From Sulfurimonas sp. SAG-AH-194-C21 (GTDB taxonomy: Bacteria > Campylobacterota > Campylobacteria > Campylobacterales > Sulfurimonadaceae): a stretch of DNA of 53,390 nucleotides. This document shows positions 10,397 to 18,940 of the stretch, in pieces. The notes beneath the pieces are model-generated. The model saw only the letters and a program-made list of their open reading frames with translations. It was not told where the DNA came from and made no database searches. The stretch is taken from contig NZ_JAEMVC010000012.1 of assembly GCF_029215985.1 (NCBI RefSeq), positions 1 to 53,390 of the forward strand, read 5' to 3'. A program made the position numbers and the translations under genes. How positions within the stretch are numbered: the stretch's first letter is position 1; each line of letters begins with the position of its first letter.

Positions 10397-11704
10397 TTAT
10401 GTGATATTTGTAAGTTTATTACTTAACTCATCTATTTTTACTTTAAAATCTTCATCATCTACTATAAGAGAATTAATTTTTTTAATAGTATGAGAGATGG
10501 CAGTATGGTCTTTCATACCAAAGTATTGAGCAAGTTGAGGCATAGTATTTTGTGTAAGTTCACGGCAAATAAAGATAGCTATACGTCTTGCATATACTAT
10601 ATTTTTACTACGGCCCTTAGATTTGATTTCACTCGGTTTTATATTTAAATCTTTAGCTACAACCTGTGTAATAGAATCCATCGTTAAATTTTCGCGTTTT
10701 TCGGCTATTTGATCTTTAAGTACATTTTTTGTAAATTCAATATCAATATCAACATGCATTAGTTGTGAGTAAGCATGGAGTTTAGAAAGAATTCCCTCTA
10801 TCTCACGAACATTAGAGTCTATAACAGTTGCGATATAGTTTACTATGTCTTTAGATAAAACAACTTTATTTATCTCACACTTTTTTTCGATAATGGCGAT
10901 TTTTGTCTCAAGCTCAGGAGGCTGTATATCTGCAACTAAACCCCACTCAAAACGACTCTGTAGTCTCGCTTCAAGTCCAGCAATCTTTTTAGGATGTTTA
11001 TCTGCGGTAAATATAATCTGTTTACCATCACCCTTTAGTGCTTCAAAGGTATGAAAGAGCTCTTCTTGAATACCCTCTTTATTAGATAAAAACTGAATAT
11101 CATCTATGAGAAGAACATCGCAGGTACGGTACTTCTCACGAAAACGTTCCATTGTATTATTACGTATACTTCGAGTAAAGTCATTTAAAAACTGCTCTAC
11201 AGTCGTATAAATAACAACTTTTCCTTCATTTTGAAATACATTACCAGCTGACTGCATAAGGTGAGTTTTTCCAAGTCCAACGCCACCATATAAAAAAAGT
11301 GGATTATAAACTCTTCCGGCATTTTCACTTACACTTTTAACAGCAGCATATGCAAACTGGTTAGATCCACCAACCATAAAGTTTGAAAAAGAGTGAGAGG
11401 GGTTTAAAAGTGAATTTCCATGTTTAACTTCAACAGCTTTAACTTTTTTTCTTTTGTCTATTGTGTTTTTAAGTGCAATTTGAACAGTTACTTTGTTGTG
11501 AGACTTTACTTCAAAGAGATGGGCTATCTTATCTGTGTATTTATTTTTGATCCAGTTAAGTACTAGAGCATTTGGAGCATAAAAAATAGCAAGTTCTGGT
11601 GTAGACTTTTTCACGTCATATTGAAGTTGTCTGATATAGCGGTTAAACTCGCTCTCAGTGACTTCTTCTTTAAGTAATTCTAGTATTTCTTGGCCAATAT
11701 TCAC
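10397..11704 (-). CDS. dnaA: chromosomal replication initiator protein DnaA
   Basis: DnaA binds origin boxes and, with ATP, opens the origin and loads the helicase. The AAA+ core has Walker A GGVGLGKT and Walker B LLIDDIQFL. The C-terminal domain IV shows KGRSKNIVYARRIAIFICRE and the box-recognition signature GMKDHTAISHTIKKI. I choose the GTG at 11704-11702. It follows AGGG at a suitable distance and gives VNIGQEILELLKEE, the expected domain I start, and a 435-residue protein. The upstream ATG at 11755 would add 17 residues with no ribosome site. A DnaA-box core overlaps the chosen start codon, which suggests autoregulation (inference). Confidence 0.97.
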   Translation of the reverse strand: MNIGQEILELLKEEVTESEFNRYIRQLQYDVKKSTPELAIFYAPNALVLNWIKNKYTDKIAHLFEVKSHNKVTVQIALKNTIDKRKKVKAVEVKHGNSLLNPSHSFSNFMVGGSNQFAYAAVKSVSENAGRVYNPLFLYGGVGLGKTHLMQSAGNVFQNEGKVVIYTTVEQFLNDFTRSIRNNTMERFREKYRTCDVLLIDDIQFLSNKEGIQEELFHTFEALKGDGKQIIFTADKHPKKIAGLEARLQSRFEWGLVADIQPPELETKIAIIEKKCEINKVVLSKDIVNYIATVIDSNVREIEGILSKLHAYSQLMHVDIDIEFTKNVLKDQIAEKRENLTMDSITQVVAKDLNIKPSEIKSKGRSKNIVYARRIAIFICRELTQNTMPQLAQYFGMKDHTAISHTIKKINSLIVDDEDFKVKIDELSNKLTNIT

Positions 11705-11797
11705 GTTAAACCCTATTTTTAAGATATATAGGTGAATAGTACTCTCTGTTAACATAAAATAGGGTTAAAAGGCTACGTGAATAAGAAGTTATTCACG
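11697..11797. other. DnaA-box cluster upstream of dnaA (second lobe of a bipartite origin or dnaA autoregulatory region)
   Basis: Four boxes with the TTCAC core lie within 101 bp: ATATTCACG (11697-11705, over the dnaA start codon), CTATTCACC read on the minus strand (11731-11739), TTATTCACG on the minus strand (11776-11784) and TTATTCACG on the plus strand (11789-11797). The last two form an inverted pair separated by GAAG. An AT-rich stretch (11798-11846) follows toward the DsrE-like gene. Bipartite origins flanking dnaA are established for Helicobacter pylori, and this arrangement fits that pattern. The promoter of dnaA must also lie here. Confidence 0.7.
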
Positions 11798-11849
11798 CTT
11801 TTTAAATTTTACAATTAACTAAGCCTATAGATAGTTTATATTTATCCGT

Positions 11850-12317
11850 TTAGTACTTGACTGGAAAATAAGCATACCCTTCATTTTGTTTTTGTATTAT
11901 ACCAATAGTCGATGTTGGAACAAATTTTACAAAATCTACGATATCTTCTTTTTTAAGTCCATATTTTGGCATTGAAGCTTCACACATTAAAAATTCTACC
12001 TCATAAGTATCAGCCATCCCTGCAACTCTTTTGCTTAACTCTGGATATGCTTCAAGTAGTTCTGTATTACTATTAAAAGATGAGTTCTCTACATCTTTTA
12101 GAAAAAATCTAAATGCTTCACCATGAATGATGACTGCTGACTCAAATTCCTGTAAATTTCCTTCGAAATGAGCCTTGCTTATAGCAATACCTTTAAGTAT
12201 ATTTTTTTCAAATTTAGCAACATTTTCTGTCGTTAAATCATATACAACCCTAACTGTTTCTTCATCAGCATTGGCAAGTGTAAACATCGTGAGTAGTACT
12301 AGTAGTATTTTTTTCAT
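11850..12317 (-). CDS. exported DsrE-like protein, 155 aa
   Basis: The first 17 residues (MKKILLVLLTMFTLANA) are a signal peptide, so the protein is probably periplasmic. The mature part matches the DsrE/DsrF-like fold: a first strand VRVVYDL, a central VIIHGEAFRFFL, and FLMCEASMPKYGL with a single conserved-position Cys, followed by VKFVPTSTIGIIQKQNEGYAYF. Family members carry or relay sulfur atoms on that Cys, but many exported homologues have no assigned role. It is transcribed divergently from the YeeE/YedE sulfur transporter across a palindromic operator, which supports a function in sulfur handling. Confidence 0.75.
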   Translation of the reverse strand: MKKILLVLLTMFTLANADEETVRVVYDLTTENVAKFEKNILKGIAISKAHFEGNLQEFESAVIIHGEAFRFFLKDVENSSFNSNTELLEAYPELSKRVAGMADTYEVEFLMCEASMPKYGLKKEDIVDFVKFVPTSTIGIIQKQNEGYAYFPVKY

Positions 12318-12366
12318 CTTTTATCCTTGTGTTTTTATAACTTTAATAACTAAATGCATAATTAGG

Positions 12367-12388
12367 CATTTAACTAAATAGTTAAATG
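12367..12388. promoter_or_regulatory. perfect palindrome, candidate operator between divergent sulfur genes
   Basis: CATTTAACTA and TAGTTAAATG form a perfect 10+10 inverted repeat around AA. It lies 41 nt before the yeeE-like start and just upstream of TATACT (12393-12398), a plausible -10 for that gene, and 50 nt before the DsrE-like start on the other strand. An AT-rich dyad of this size suits a dimeric winged-helix repressor of ArsR type, but the regulator is not identified here. Confidence 0.55.
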
Positions 12389-12428
12389 TATGGTATACTT
12401 TTAAAGTTTAAATGTCAAGGGAGATAAT

Positions 12429-13583
12429 TTGGATTTTACAATTTTAGTTCGATTTTTAATTGGACTTGCTTTTGGATTTGCTCTTGTGAGAGGGAGTATA
12501 GGTTTTGCAGGTAGTGTGAACAGACTTTACCGTACTAAAAGTTCCAAACTAGCGCAAACAATTCTTTATATTTTTATACTAACAGCTATATTTACTGCGT
12601 TTATTATCTCTGGTGAAGAGAGTACATATAAATTGAGTATATATCCTATCAATCTTGGTCTTATTCTCGGAGGTTTGATGTTTGGATTTGGAATGGCTAT
12701 GAGTTCATGCTGTGCTACTGGTTCTTTAACAGACTTAGCAAGTGGTTTTTCTCGTGCTTTTGTTACAATTGTATTTTTTAGTATGGGTGTTTTTTTAGGC
12801 TTTTCTACTCAAAAAGAGTCTCTTTTTGTTACAGACTCCTATCTAAGCTCGGTTACAGGAGAGCAGTTTCAAGGGGGAGTATTTTTACCTGACTTGTTTA
12901 AATATGATGGTTTTAATGGTTACTTAGGAGCAATTTTACTCACTATAGTATTTTCATTAGCACTTCTTTACTTAGCACAAAAATATGAAGAAAAATTTCA
13001 TACAAATGAAAATGTATCTGAACTAAATCCTCATAAAAATAGTCTTTTAGAAAAAATATTTGTAAAAAATTGGAATATGCCTGTAAGTATTTTGTTTATA
13101 TCTTCAGTCTTTGCTTTTTTACTTACTTACTCACATAAGGGTTGGGGTGCTAGTTCTGCTCTTGGTATCTGGTTTGGAAAATTTGTGATGTTGTTTGGCA
13201 TTGAAGCTGAGAGTTTATCAGCATTTAGTACAAAAAAAGCATCTCTTTTTAGTGAATCACTCTTAACCCATGCAGGAAGTATGCAAAATATTGGTATAAT
13301 TTTTGGAGCTATTGTAGCACTCACTTTGGCTGGTGTTTTTAAAAAAAGTTTTATTGCAGGACTTAAAATAACACCTAAAGGAGTAGTTACTTTTGCTTTT
13401 GGTGGTTTTATCATGGGTTTTGGAACACGACTTTCAAATGGCTGTAATGTAGGAGCACTCTACACTCCTATTGCTGAATTTAGTCTCTCTGGTTGGATTT
13501 ATCTGATTTTTATTGTGGCCGGTGGATTTTTAGGAAATATGTTTGTGAGAAGATTTATCTCGCCTACATGTAGTGTGGTGTAG
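12429..13583 (+). CDS. YeeE/YedE family sulfur-compound transporter, 384 aa
   Basis: Polytopic inner-membrane protein with about ten hydrophobic segments. The family (TsuA/YeeE) imports thiosulfate or related sulfur compounds. Two repeated halves each carry the expected Gly/Cys-rich motif: FGMAMSSCCATGSLTDLASG near residue 95 and FGTRLSNGCNVGALYTPIAEFS near residue 335. The conserved cysteines in these positions are thought to relay thiosulfate. The start is TTG at 12429, preceded by AAGGGAG at a good distance; no in-frame ATG fits. The gene ends directly at the start codon of ruvC. Substrate is inferred from family only. Confidence 0.88.
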   Translation: MDFTILVRFLIGLAFGFALVRGSIGFAGSVNRLYRTKSSKLAQTILYIFILTAIFTAFIISGEESTYKLSIYPINLGLILGGLMFGFGMAMSSCCATGSLTDLASGFSRAFVTIVFFSMGVFLGFSTQKESLFVTDSYLSSVTGEQFQGGVFLPDLFKYDGFNGYLGAILLTIVFSLALLYLAQKYEEKFHTNENVSELNPHKNSLLEKIFVKNWNMPVSILFISSVFAFLLTYSHKGWGASSALGIWFGKFVMLFGIEAESLSAFSTKKASLFSESLLTHAGSMQNIGIIFGAIVALTLAGVFKKSFIAGLKITPKGVVTFAFGGFIMGFGTRLSNGCNVGALYTPIAEFSLSGWIYLIFIVAGGFLGNMFVRRFISPTCSVV

Positions 13584-14060
13584 TTGATTATACTCGGAAT
13601 AGACCCCGGAACTAGAAATATGGGTTATGCACTCATAAAACTTGAAAACTCTAAAATCTCTTTAGTTGCAGCAGGGCTTATAAAGATGAAAGCAGAAGAC
13701 CTACAGTTTCAAATACCTCAAATGGTAGAGGGAATGGGGAGAATTTTTGCTGAGTTTACTATAGATGAAGTGGCAATGGAAGATATATTTTACGCACATA
13801 ATCCCGCTACAACTATAAAACTTGCACAGTTTCGTGGAGCTATTATGCTTAAAATTCTTCAAGAGTTTGGACAGTTTAGTGAATACACTGCGCTGCAAGT
13901 AAAAAAAGCAGTTGTAGGGAAGGGTAAAGCCTCTAAAGAGCAGGTAAACTTTATGGTAAAAAGACTTTTAAAAATCAAGCAAGAGATAAAACCATTAGAT
14001 ATTTCTGATGCGATGGCAGTAGCTATCACACACTCCCAACGTGTTAGACTAAGGAAATAA
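13584..14060 (+). CDS. ruvC: crossover junction endodeoxyribonuclease RuvC
   Basis: RuvC resolves Holliday junctions together with RuvAB. It has 158 residues, the standard size. The acidic catalytic residues are visible in [15 protein letters not shown] (first Asp), [23 protein letters not shown] (Glu) and [13 protein letters not shown] (two Asp). The [15 protein letters not shown] segment is the typical DNA-binding loop. The start codon is TTG, immediately after the stop of the upstream transporter, so translation is probably coupled. In Campylobacterota ruvC is commonly found beside dnaA; here two sulfur genes stand between them. Confidence 0.96.
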   Translation: MIILGIDPGTRNMGYALIKLENSKISLVAAGLIKMKAEDLQFQIPQMVEGMGRIFAEFTIDEVAMEDIFYAHNPATTIKLAQFRGAIMLKILQEFGQFSEYTALQVKKAVVGKGKASKEQVNFMVKRLLKIKQEIKPLDISDAMAVAITHSQRVRLRK

Positions 14061-15197
14061 ATGGCGATAAATATAAAAGAGTTTATAAATGCGAGGACTA
14101 CACCTTTAGCTTCTATTTTTGGAAGTGGTTTTTTGGTTATGGTTCCCATTTTAGTTTCCACTGTGGGTTCTTATGCAACATTAGCCATGTTTTTTATAAC
14201 ACTCTTAGCCTATAGTGTTGGAAGTGTTATACGTTTTAATATTAAATATGCAGAACCAATTTTAAAAGAAAAAACTAACAAGCGAGCCGCTTTTTTTGAA
14301 CACTTTTCAGATATCTCTTTAGTTCTTGCTTATGTTGTCTCTGTGAGTTTGTATCTTAACATTTTGTCTGCGTTTGTTTTAACTGGTTTGGGAATCGACT
14401 CTGCGTTTAATGAAAAGATACTCACGAGTTCTATTATAGTTATGATTACGGCTATTGGAATTATCAAGGGTTTAAAACCTTTAGAGATTTTAGAGAAGTA
14501 TGCTTTAGAGATAACGATATTTATAGTGGTTTTACTCATAGCTGCGTTTGGTTTGTATGACTATAATATTTTTACTACAGTTAAAAGTTTTACTATGCCC
14601 ACAGCTACTGAGCACTCAACATATGAAATAGTAGCTATTTTAGCGGGTATGCTTATAGTTGTTCAGGGTTTTGAGACGAGTCGTTACTTGGGTGAGAGTT
14701 ATTCTAGTGAGATGCGTATTATGACTTCGCGATATGCACAGATAGTCTCAACTATTATCTATCTTATATTTATCTCTTTAGCGTTGCCTGTTACTCATCT
14801 CTTAAATGGTGTGTATTCTGATAACTCACTTATTGAGTTAGTTACTATTGTTGCTCCTGTTCTTGTTATTCCACTTATAGTTGTAGCAGCACTTTCTCAG
14901 TTTTCAGCTGCAGTAGCAGATACACTTGCGGCTACAGGAAATATAAAAGAGGTTTTTCTTGGAAAGGTAAATTCTAAAATGTCGTATCTTTTAGTTGGTG
15001 TTAGTGCAGTTGGCATTACTTGGAGTATAGGAACACTAGAGATACTTGCTCTTGCCTCACGTGCTTTTGCATTTTACTATTTACTTCAAACACTTGTAGC
15101 AATTAGTATTTCCAAAACTTTACTGCAGAAGTTTTTTATGTCCGTGTTAGCACTTATTTTAGTATTTATCACTCTTTTTGCTATTCCAGCAGGATAG
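14061..15197 (+). CDS. APC-superfamily-like permease, 378 aa
   Basis: Integral membrane protein with about eleven hydrophobic segments. The pattern, an early GSGFLVMVPILVSTVG and a central LIVVQGFETSRYLGESYSSE, resembles amino-acid/polyamine/cation permeases. I cannot name a substrate. It starts with ATG on the base after the ruvC stop, so it belongs to the ruvC transcription unit and may be translationally coupled. A repair nuclease and a transporter are unlikely to share a function, so the link may be only organisational. Confidence 0.65.
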   Translation: MAINIKEFINARTTPLASIFGSGFLVMVPILVSTVGSYATLAMFFITLLAYSVGSVIRFNIKYAEPILKEKTNKRAAFFEHFSDISLVLAYVVSVSLYLNILSAFVLTGLGIDSAFNEKILTSSIIVMITAIGIIKGLKPLEILEKYALEITIFIVVLLIAAFGLYDYNIFTTVKSFTMPTATEHSTYEIVAILAGMLIVVQGFETSRYLGESYSSEMRIMTSRYAQIVSTIIYLIFISLALPVTHLLNGVYSDNSLIELVTIVAPVLVIPLIVVAALSQFSAAVADTLAATGNIKEVFLGKVNSKMSYLLVGVSAVGITWSIGTLEILALASRAFAFYYLLQTLVAISISKTLLQKFFMSVLALILVFITLFAIPAG

Positions 15198-15230
15198 GTT
15201 ATAATTACAAAGAATAAATAAGGACAATAT

Positions 15231-16556
15231 GTGCAAAGACTTTTAGCGACTGTTCTTCTCTGTATTTCATTAGATGCAAGCATGAGTATTAATGAAGCAT
15301 GGCAAAATGTAGAACTTAAAAATGATGGGCTTAAAGCCCAGCAGAGTGATGTAAAGCGAGCAGAGCTTAAAAGTAGTTCTGCTTCTTCGATGTATCTTCC
15401 TTCTGTTAGTATCACAGGTTCATACACCCATCTCTCAGAACCTATAAAAGTAGAGGGTGAGATTGATTTAAGTGCCCTTCCAATAGCTCTTCCTTTTTCT
15501 GCTGACCTATCAAAACAAGATATATTTTTAGCGGACTTAAATGTTTTATGGCCTCTGTATACAGGTGGTCGTATAGATGCAGCACAAGATATTTATGCAG
15601 CTCAGGTGCATGAAGCTAAAGCAAAACAAGAGATGAAAAAAGATGTCGAGTTTTTAAAACTCATAAAGTACTACTACGGTGTTGTTGTGGGAGAGTCCCT
15701 TTTAAAAACACGCCAAAAAGCAGAGTTAGCACTGAGTCTTCATTATGAAAATGCAAAAAAGTTAAAAAATCAAGGTCAAATAGCAAAGATAGAGCTTTTA
15801 AACGCAGAGGTAAAATTCGATAGTGCAAGGATAGAGACTAGTAAGGCTAAACATAAGTACGAGATAGCACTATCGGCACTTGCAAGTGTTACAAAACAAA
15901 AGAGTAAACCAAACTCAAAACTTTTTGTAAATGAGACTATGCAAGATGAAGAGTACTATAAAAGAAAAACTGCAAAAAACTATGTGGGTTTAGCCATTTT
16001 AGATGCAAAAGAGTCACAAAGTAAATCGGTTGTGACATTAAAAGAAGCTGCTTGGTACCCAGAAGTAGCAGCATACGGTAACTATAACCTTTATAAAGAT
16101 GATAGCCCGATTATGCAGACACTTCCTACATGGTTCGCAGGTGTAATGGTAAAAATCAACCTACTTCAAAGAAAAGATAGAAGTGAAGATGTGCAAGCAG
16201 CAGAGTTACTCAGCAGTAAAGTAAAGTATCTAAAGGCACAAGCTGTAGAAGATTTAAAACTCATGGTTGAAAAAACATATAAAGAGATGCTTAGTGATTA
16301 TGAAGAGTTTAATGCCTTGAACTCTTCAGTTGAACTCTCTCGTGAAAATTATCGACTGAGAAACATCGCATTTAAAGAGGGACTTTCAACTTCTGTGGAA
16401 CTTGTAGATGCACAGATGTTTTTAATAGCTGCAAAAACAAAGAGGTTAAATGCGGCATATAATTTTGTACAAAAAGTCTCACAACTCTGTGTTTTAAGTG
16501 GAGACAGAGAGATGTTTTTTGAAATTGCCAAAAGAAGTGAGGAGATAAGTCCTTAG
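15231..16556 (+). CDS. TolC-family outer membrane efflux protein
   Basis: Outer-membrane channel of tripartite exporters, 441 residues. A signal peptide (MQRLLATVLLCISLDAS) is followed by the two long coiled-coil repeats typical of the family, for example HEAKAKQEMKKDVEFLKLI and ELSRENYRLRNIAFKEGLSTSVELVDAQMFL, with the conserved GLST-VELVDAQ segment near residue 385. The start is GTG; the nearby ATG two bases upstream is out of frame. Its last three codons and stop lie inside the left arm of a long inverted repeat. It is the first gene of an operon with an HlyD-type adaptor and two ABC-2 permeases. Confidence 0.93.
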   Translation: MQRLLATVLLCISLDASMSINEAWQNVELKNDGLKAQQSDVKRAELKSSSASSMYLPSVSITGSYTHLSEPIKVEGEIDLSALPIALPFSADLSKQDIFLADLNVLWPLYTGGRIDAAQDIYAAQVHEAKAKQEMKKDVEFLKLIKYYYGVVVGESLLKTRQKAELALSLHYENAKKLKNQGQIAKIELLNAEVKFDSARIETSKAKHKYEIALSALASVTKQKSKPNSKLFVNETMQDEEYYKRKTAKNYVGLAILDAKESQSKSVVTLKEAAWYPEVAAYGNYNLYKDDSPIMQTLPTWFAGVMVKINLLQRKDRSEDVQAAELLSSKVKYLKAQAVEDLKLMVEKTYKEMLSDYEEFNALNSSVELSRENYRLRNIAFKEGLSTSVELVDAQMFLIAAKTKRLNAAYNFVQKVSQLCVLSGDREMFFEIAKRSEEISP

Positions 16557-16813
16557 TCAGGAAGAACCCCAATTTCAGAACCTCAAAAAGAGGGCTACTA
16601 CTAGGCGAAATTCCGTATGAGCTACAAGTAGCTTAAAGGATTTTTAACGAAGTAGTAGCCCTCTTTTGGAAGTTCCCTGCGGGCGATAAGTAAAGTGTCC
16701 TATTTCGTCGTTATAGTTTCTTGAATTAGCAAAGCTAGTCCTACGAAACTATGCCTAGAACTAGAACACTTTGCTTATCGCTGAAGTTGGGGTTCTTCCT
16801 GACTAAGGACTTA
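16546..16813 (+). other. 268-nt nested inverted-repeat element between the tolC and hlyD genes (structured RNA or MITE-like)
   Basis: Outer arms 16546-16578 and 16781-16813 are complementary over 33 bp with one non-Watson-Crick pair. Inside are two further long stems: 16586-16602 with 16651-16667 (17 bp, perfect) and 16683-16698 with 16766-16781 (16 bp, one non-Watson-Crick pair). Smaller hairpins cap each branch, at 16621-16632 and at 16713-16720 with 16745-16752. The predicted fold is a three-way junction with two branches of almost equal length. Both mismatched positions are G-U compatible in the plus-strand transcript, so the structure probably acts as RNA. The hlyD ribosome site AAGGA (16805-16809) lies in the right outer arm. 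Confidence 0.85.
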
Positions 16814-16815
16814 AG

Positions 16816-17793
16816 ATGAAAGATAAATTAATATATATAGTAATGGCGTTTGTGTTAGCGTTAGTTGTTTGGGTGGCGTTTACATTTTACATGGCTTATG
16901 AGCCAAAACAGATAGTTCTTCAGGGTGAGATAGATGCTCAAAGCTATAGTATCTCTTCTAAACTTCCGGGACGCATTAGTGAAGTTTTTGTCAAAAAAGG
17001 TGATTATGTTGAAGCGGGTGATACCATCTTTAGTATAAGTTCTCCAGAAGTCCAAGCAAAACTGGCACAAGCAAAAGCAGCTTTAGATGCAGCAGGAGCA
17101 CAAAAAAAACAGGCGAACAATGGAGCGAGAAAACAGCAAATCCAAGCAGCAAGTGATCAATGGCAAAAAGCAAAAGCTGCTGAGTCTTTAATGTTTACAA
17201 CTTACAAACGCATACAAACACTTTACGATGAGGGTGTAGTCTCAGAGCAAAAACGTGATGAAGTTTTTACAAAGTACAAAGCAGCTAAATACACTTCAAA
17301 TGCAGCAAAACAAATGGCTGTTATGGCTAAAGAGGGAGCTCGATACGAGGTTAAAGATGCAGCAGATGCACAAGAGAGAGTTTATGCTGCAAAGGTTGAT
17401 GAAGTAAATGCTTACATAGATGAGACACTTGCACACTCTTTTCATAGAGGTGAAGTGAGTCAGGTGCTTATTCATTCAGGTGAGTTAGCGCCTACTGGTT
17501 TTCCTGTTGTAAGCATCATAGACATACAAGACTCGTGGGCGAAGTTTGCAGTACGAGAAGACTACTTAAAAGAGTTTGTAAAAGGTAAAGTCTTTAAGGC
17601 AAAAATTCCCGCACTTGGAAATGATGTGTATGAACTTCAAGTAACTAACATTTCTGTTATGGGATCGTTTGCTACTTGGCGTGCTACTGAAAGTGGTAAG
17701 GGTTATGATATGAAAAGTTTTGAAGTTGAACTTCGTCCTCTTAAAGCCATCCAAGATTTAAGAGTTGGAATGAGTGTTTTGTTAGAGTTATAA
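16816..17793 (+). CDS. HlyD-family periplasmic adaptor (membrane fusion protein)
   Basis: Adaptor bridging inner-membrane permease and TolC-type channel. One N-terminal membrane anchor (about residues 5-27) is followed by the lipoyl/barrel-sandwich half-motif LPGRISEVFVKKGDYVEAGDTIFSI, an alpha-hairpin rich in Ala, Lys and Gln (about 75-200), then the second lipoyl half GEVSQVLIHSGELAPTGFPVVSI and a beta-barrel domain. Length (325 aa) fits the YbhG/YhiI type that works with ABC-2 exporters. Its ribosome binding site is inside the right arm of the preceding inverted repeat. The two permease genes follow 4 nt downstream. Confidence 0.92.
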   Translation: MKDKLIYIVMAFVLALVVWVAFTFYMAYEPKQIVLQGEIDAQSYSISSKLPGRISEVFVKKGDYVEAGDTIFSISSPEVQAKLAQAKAALDAAGAQKKQANNGARKQQIQAASDQWQKAKAAESLMFTTYKRIQTLYDEGVVSEQKRDEVFTKYKAAKYTSNAAKQMAVMAKEGARYEVKDAADAQERVYAAKVDEVNAYIDETLAHSFHRGEVSQVLIHSGELAPTGFPVVSIIDIQDSWAKFAVREDYLKEFVKGKVFKAKIPALGNDVYELQVTNISVMGSFATWRATESGKGYDMKSFEVELRPLKAIQDLRVGMSVLLEL

Positions 17794-17797
17794 GTTT

Positions 17798-18940
17798 ATG
17801 CTAAAAGTCTTAAATAGTGCATTAATTCAAGAGTTAAGAGAGATAAAAAACTCTTGGTATAAACTCTTCCTCATTACACTTTTCCCTATTTTGAGTTTTG
17901 CTCTTTTGGTGAGTATATTTTATAGCGGAGTGGCAACAAAACTTCCTATAGTTGTAGTAGATAATGATAAGAGTGATTTTTCTTCACGACTTCTTTTTAA
18001 TATATCTGCTTCACCAAGCCTTAATATTAAGTATAAAGTTCTAAACACAAAAGAGGCAATAAACTTAGTGAAATCAACAGATGCTTATGCTCTTATAGAG
18101 ATTCCAAAAGGTTTTCAAAAAGATACACTTTTAGGTTTACAACCCCAAGTTACACTGATGTTAAACACACAGTTTGTTCTTATTGGTAAGATGATAAAAG
18201 CCTCTGTGTTTGAAATTGTCGCTACCTCTTCTGCTCAAATCGAGTATGTCAAAAGTCTTGTGCAAACTCAAAACACTCAATTAAGTCTTAAAAAGATAGC
18301 ACCGATTTCTTTACAGCTAACACCTTTTTATAATACCTACAAAAACTACTTTTTATTTCTAATCTCAGCATTACTTCCTGCTGTTTGGCAGATATTTATA
18401 GTGGTGACTACAATAGTGAGTTTTGGAACACTTTTTAAAGCAAAAAAAGAGAAGGACTTTTTTGATAAAGAATATCTGTTTATGAGTATACTTGGAAAAC
18501 TTTTACCTTATACTATCGCTTACACCCTTCTTGGTATGTTTATGCTCTTTTATATTTACGGCACACAAGCTTGGGTATTTCAAGGCTCTTTCTCCATAAT
18601 GTTGTTAGCAGTTTTACTGACTGTTATAGCGTATCAAGCTATTACCCTACTCTTTTTTGTAAGTGGTTTTGATTATGCAAGAACTTTGAGTCTTGGTGCA
18701 GTTTTTACGGCTCCTGCATTTGCTTTTTTGGGTGTAACTTTTCCCATCAGTAGTATGAATTCTTTTGCTCTATTTTGGAGGGATTTACTCCCCATAGCAC
18801 ACTATATAGAGATTCAGATATCGCAGTCAAACTACGGTAGAGATGTTTTTATGGAGATAGAGCAACTACTGTATCTTGGAGCATTTAGTCTTGTTTTTAT
18901 TCCTGTCTATTTTCGTTTTAAAAAAAGGCTGATTTCATGA
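17798..18940 (+). CDS. ABC-2 type permease, first of a pair
   Basis: It has 380 residues: an N-terminal membrane segment (about 22-45), a large extracytoplasmic domain (about 46-175) with the typical PIVVVDNDKSDFSSRLLFNI opening, then five or six membrane segments to the end. This is the YhhJ/YbhR/YbhS topology of ABC-2 exporters that pair with HlyD adaptors. The gene overlaps the second permease by 4 nt. No ATP-binding subunit is encoded in the operon and neither permease has a Walker motif. The transport cargo cannot be deduced. Confidence 0.88.
   Translation: MLKVLNSALIQELREIKNSWYKLFLITLFPILSFALLVSIFYSGVATKLPIVVVDNDKSDFSSRLLFNISASPSLNIKYKVLNTKEAINLVKSTDAYALIEIPKGFQKDTLLGLQPQVTLMLNTQFVLIGKMIKASVFEIVATSSAQIEYVKSLVQTQNTQLSLKKIAPISLQLTPFYNTYKNYFLFLISALLPAVWQIFIVVTTIVSFGTLFKAKKEKDFFDKEYLFMSILGKLLPYTIAYTLLGMFMLFYIYGTQAWVFQGSFSIMLLAVLLTVIAYQAITLLFFVSGFDYARTLSLGAVFTAPAFAFLGVTFPISSMNSFALFWRDLLPIAHYIEIQISQSNYGRDVFMEIEQLLYLGAFSLVFIPVYFRFKKRLIS

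Noticed and set aside
11705..11755. Longer dnaA frame starting at an ATG 51 nt upstream
   Set aside because: No ribosome site before this ATG, the extra 17 residues do not look like DnaA domain I, and the GTG at 11704 has AGGG at the right distance.
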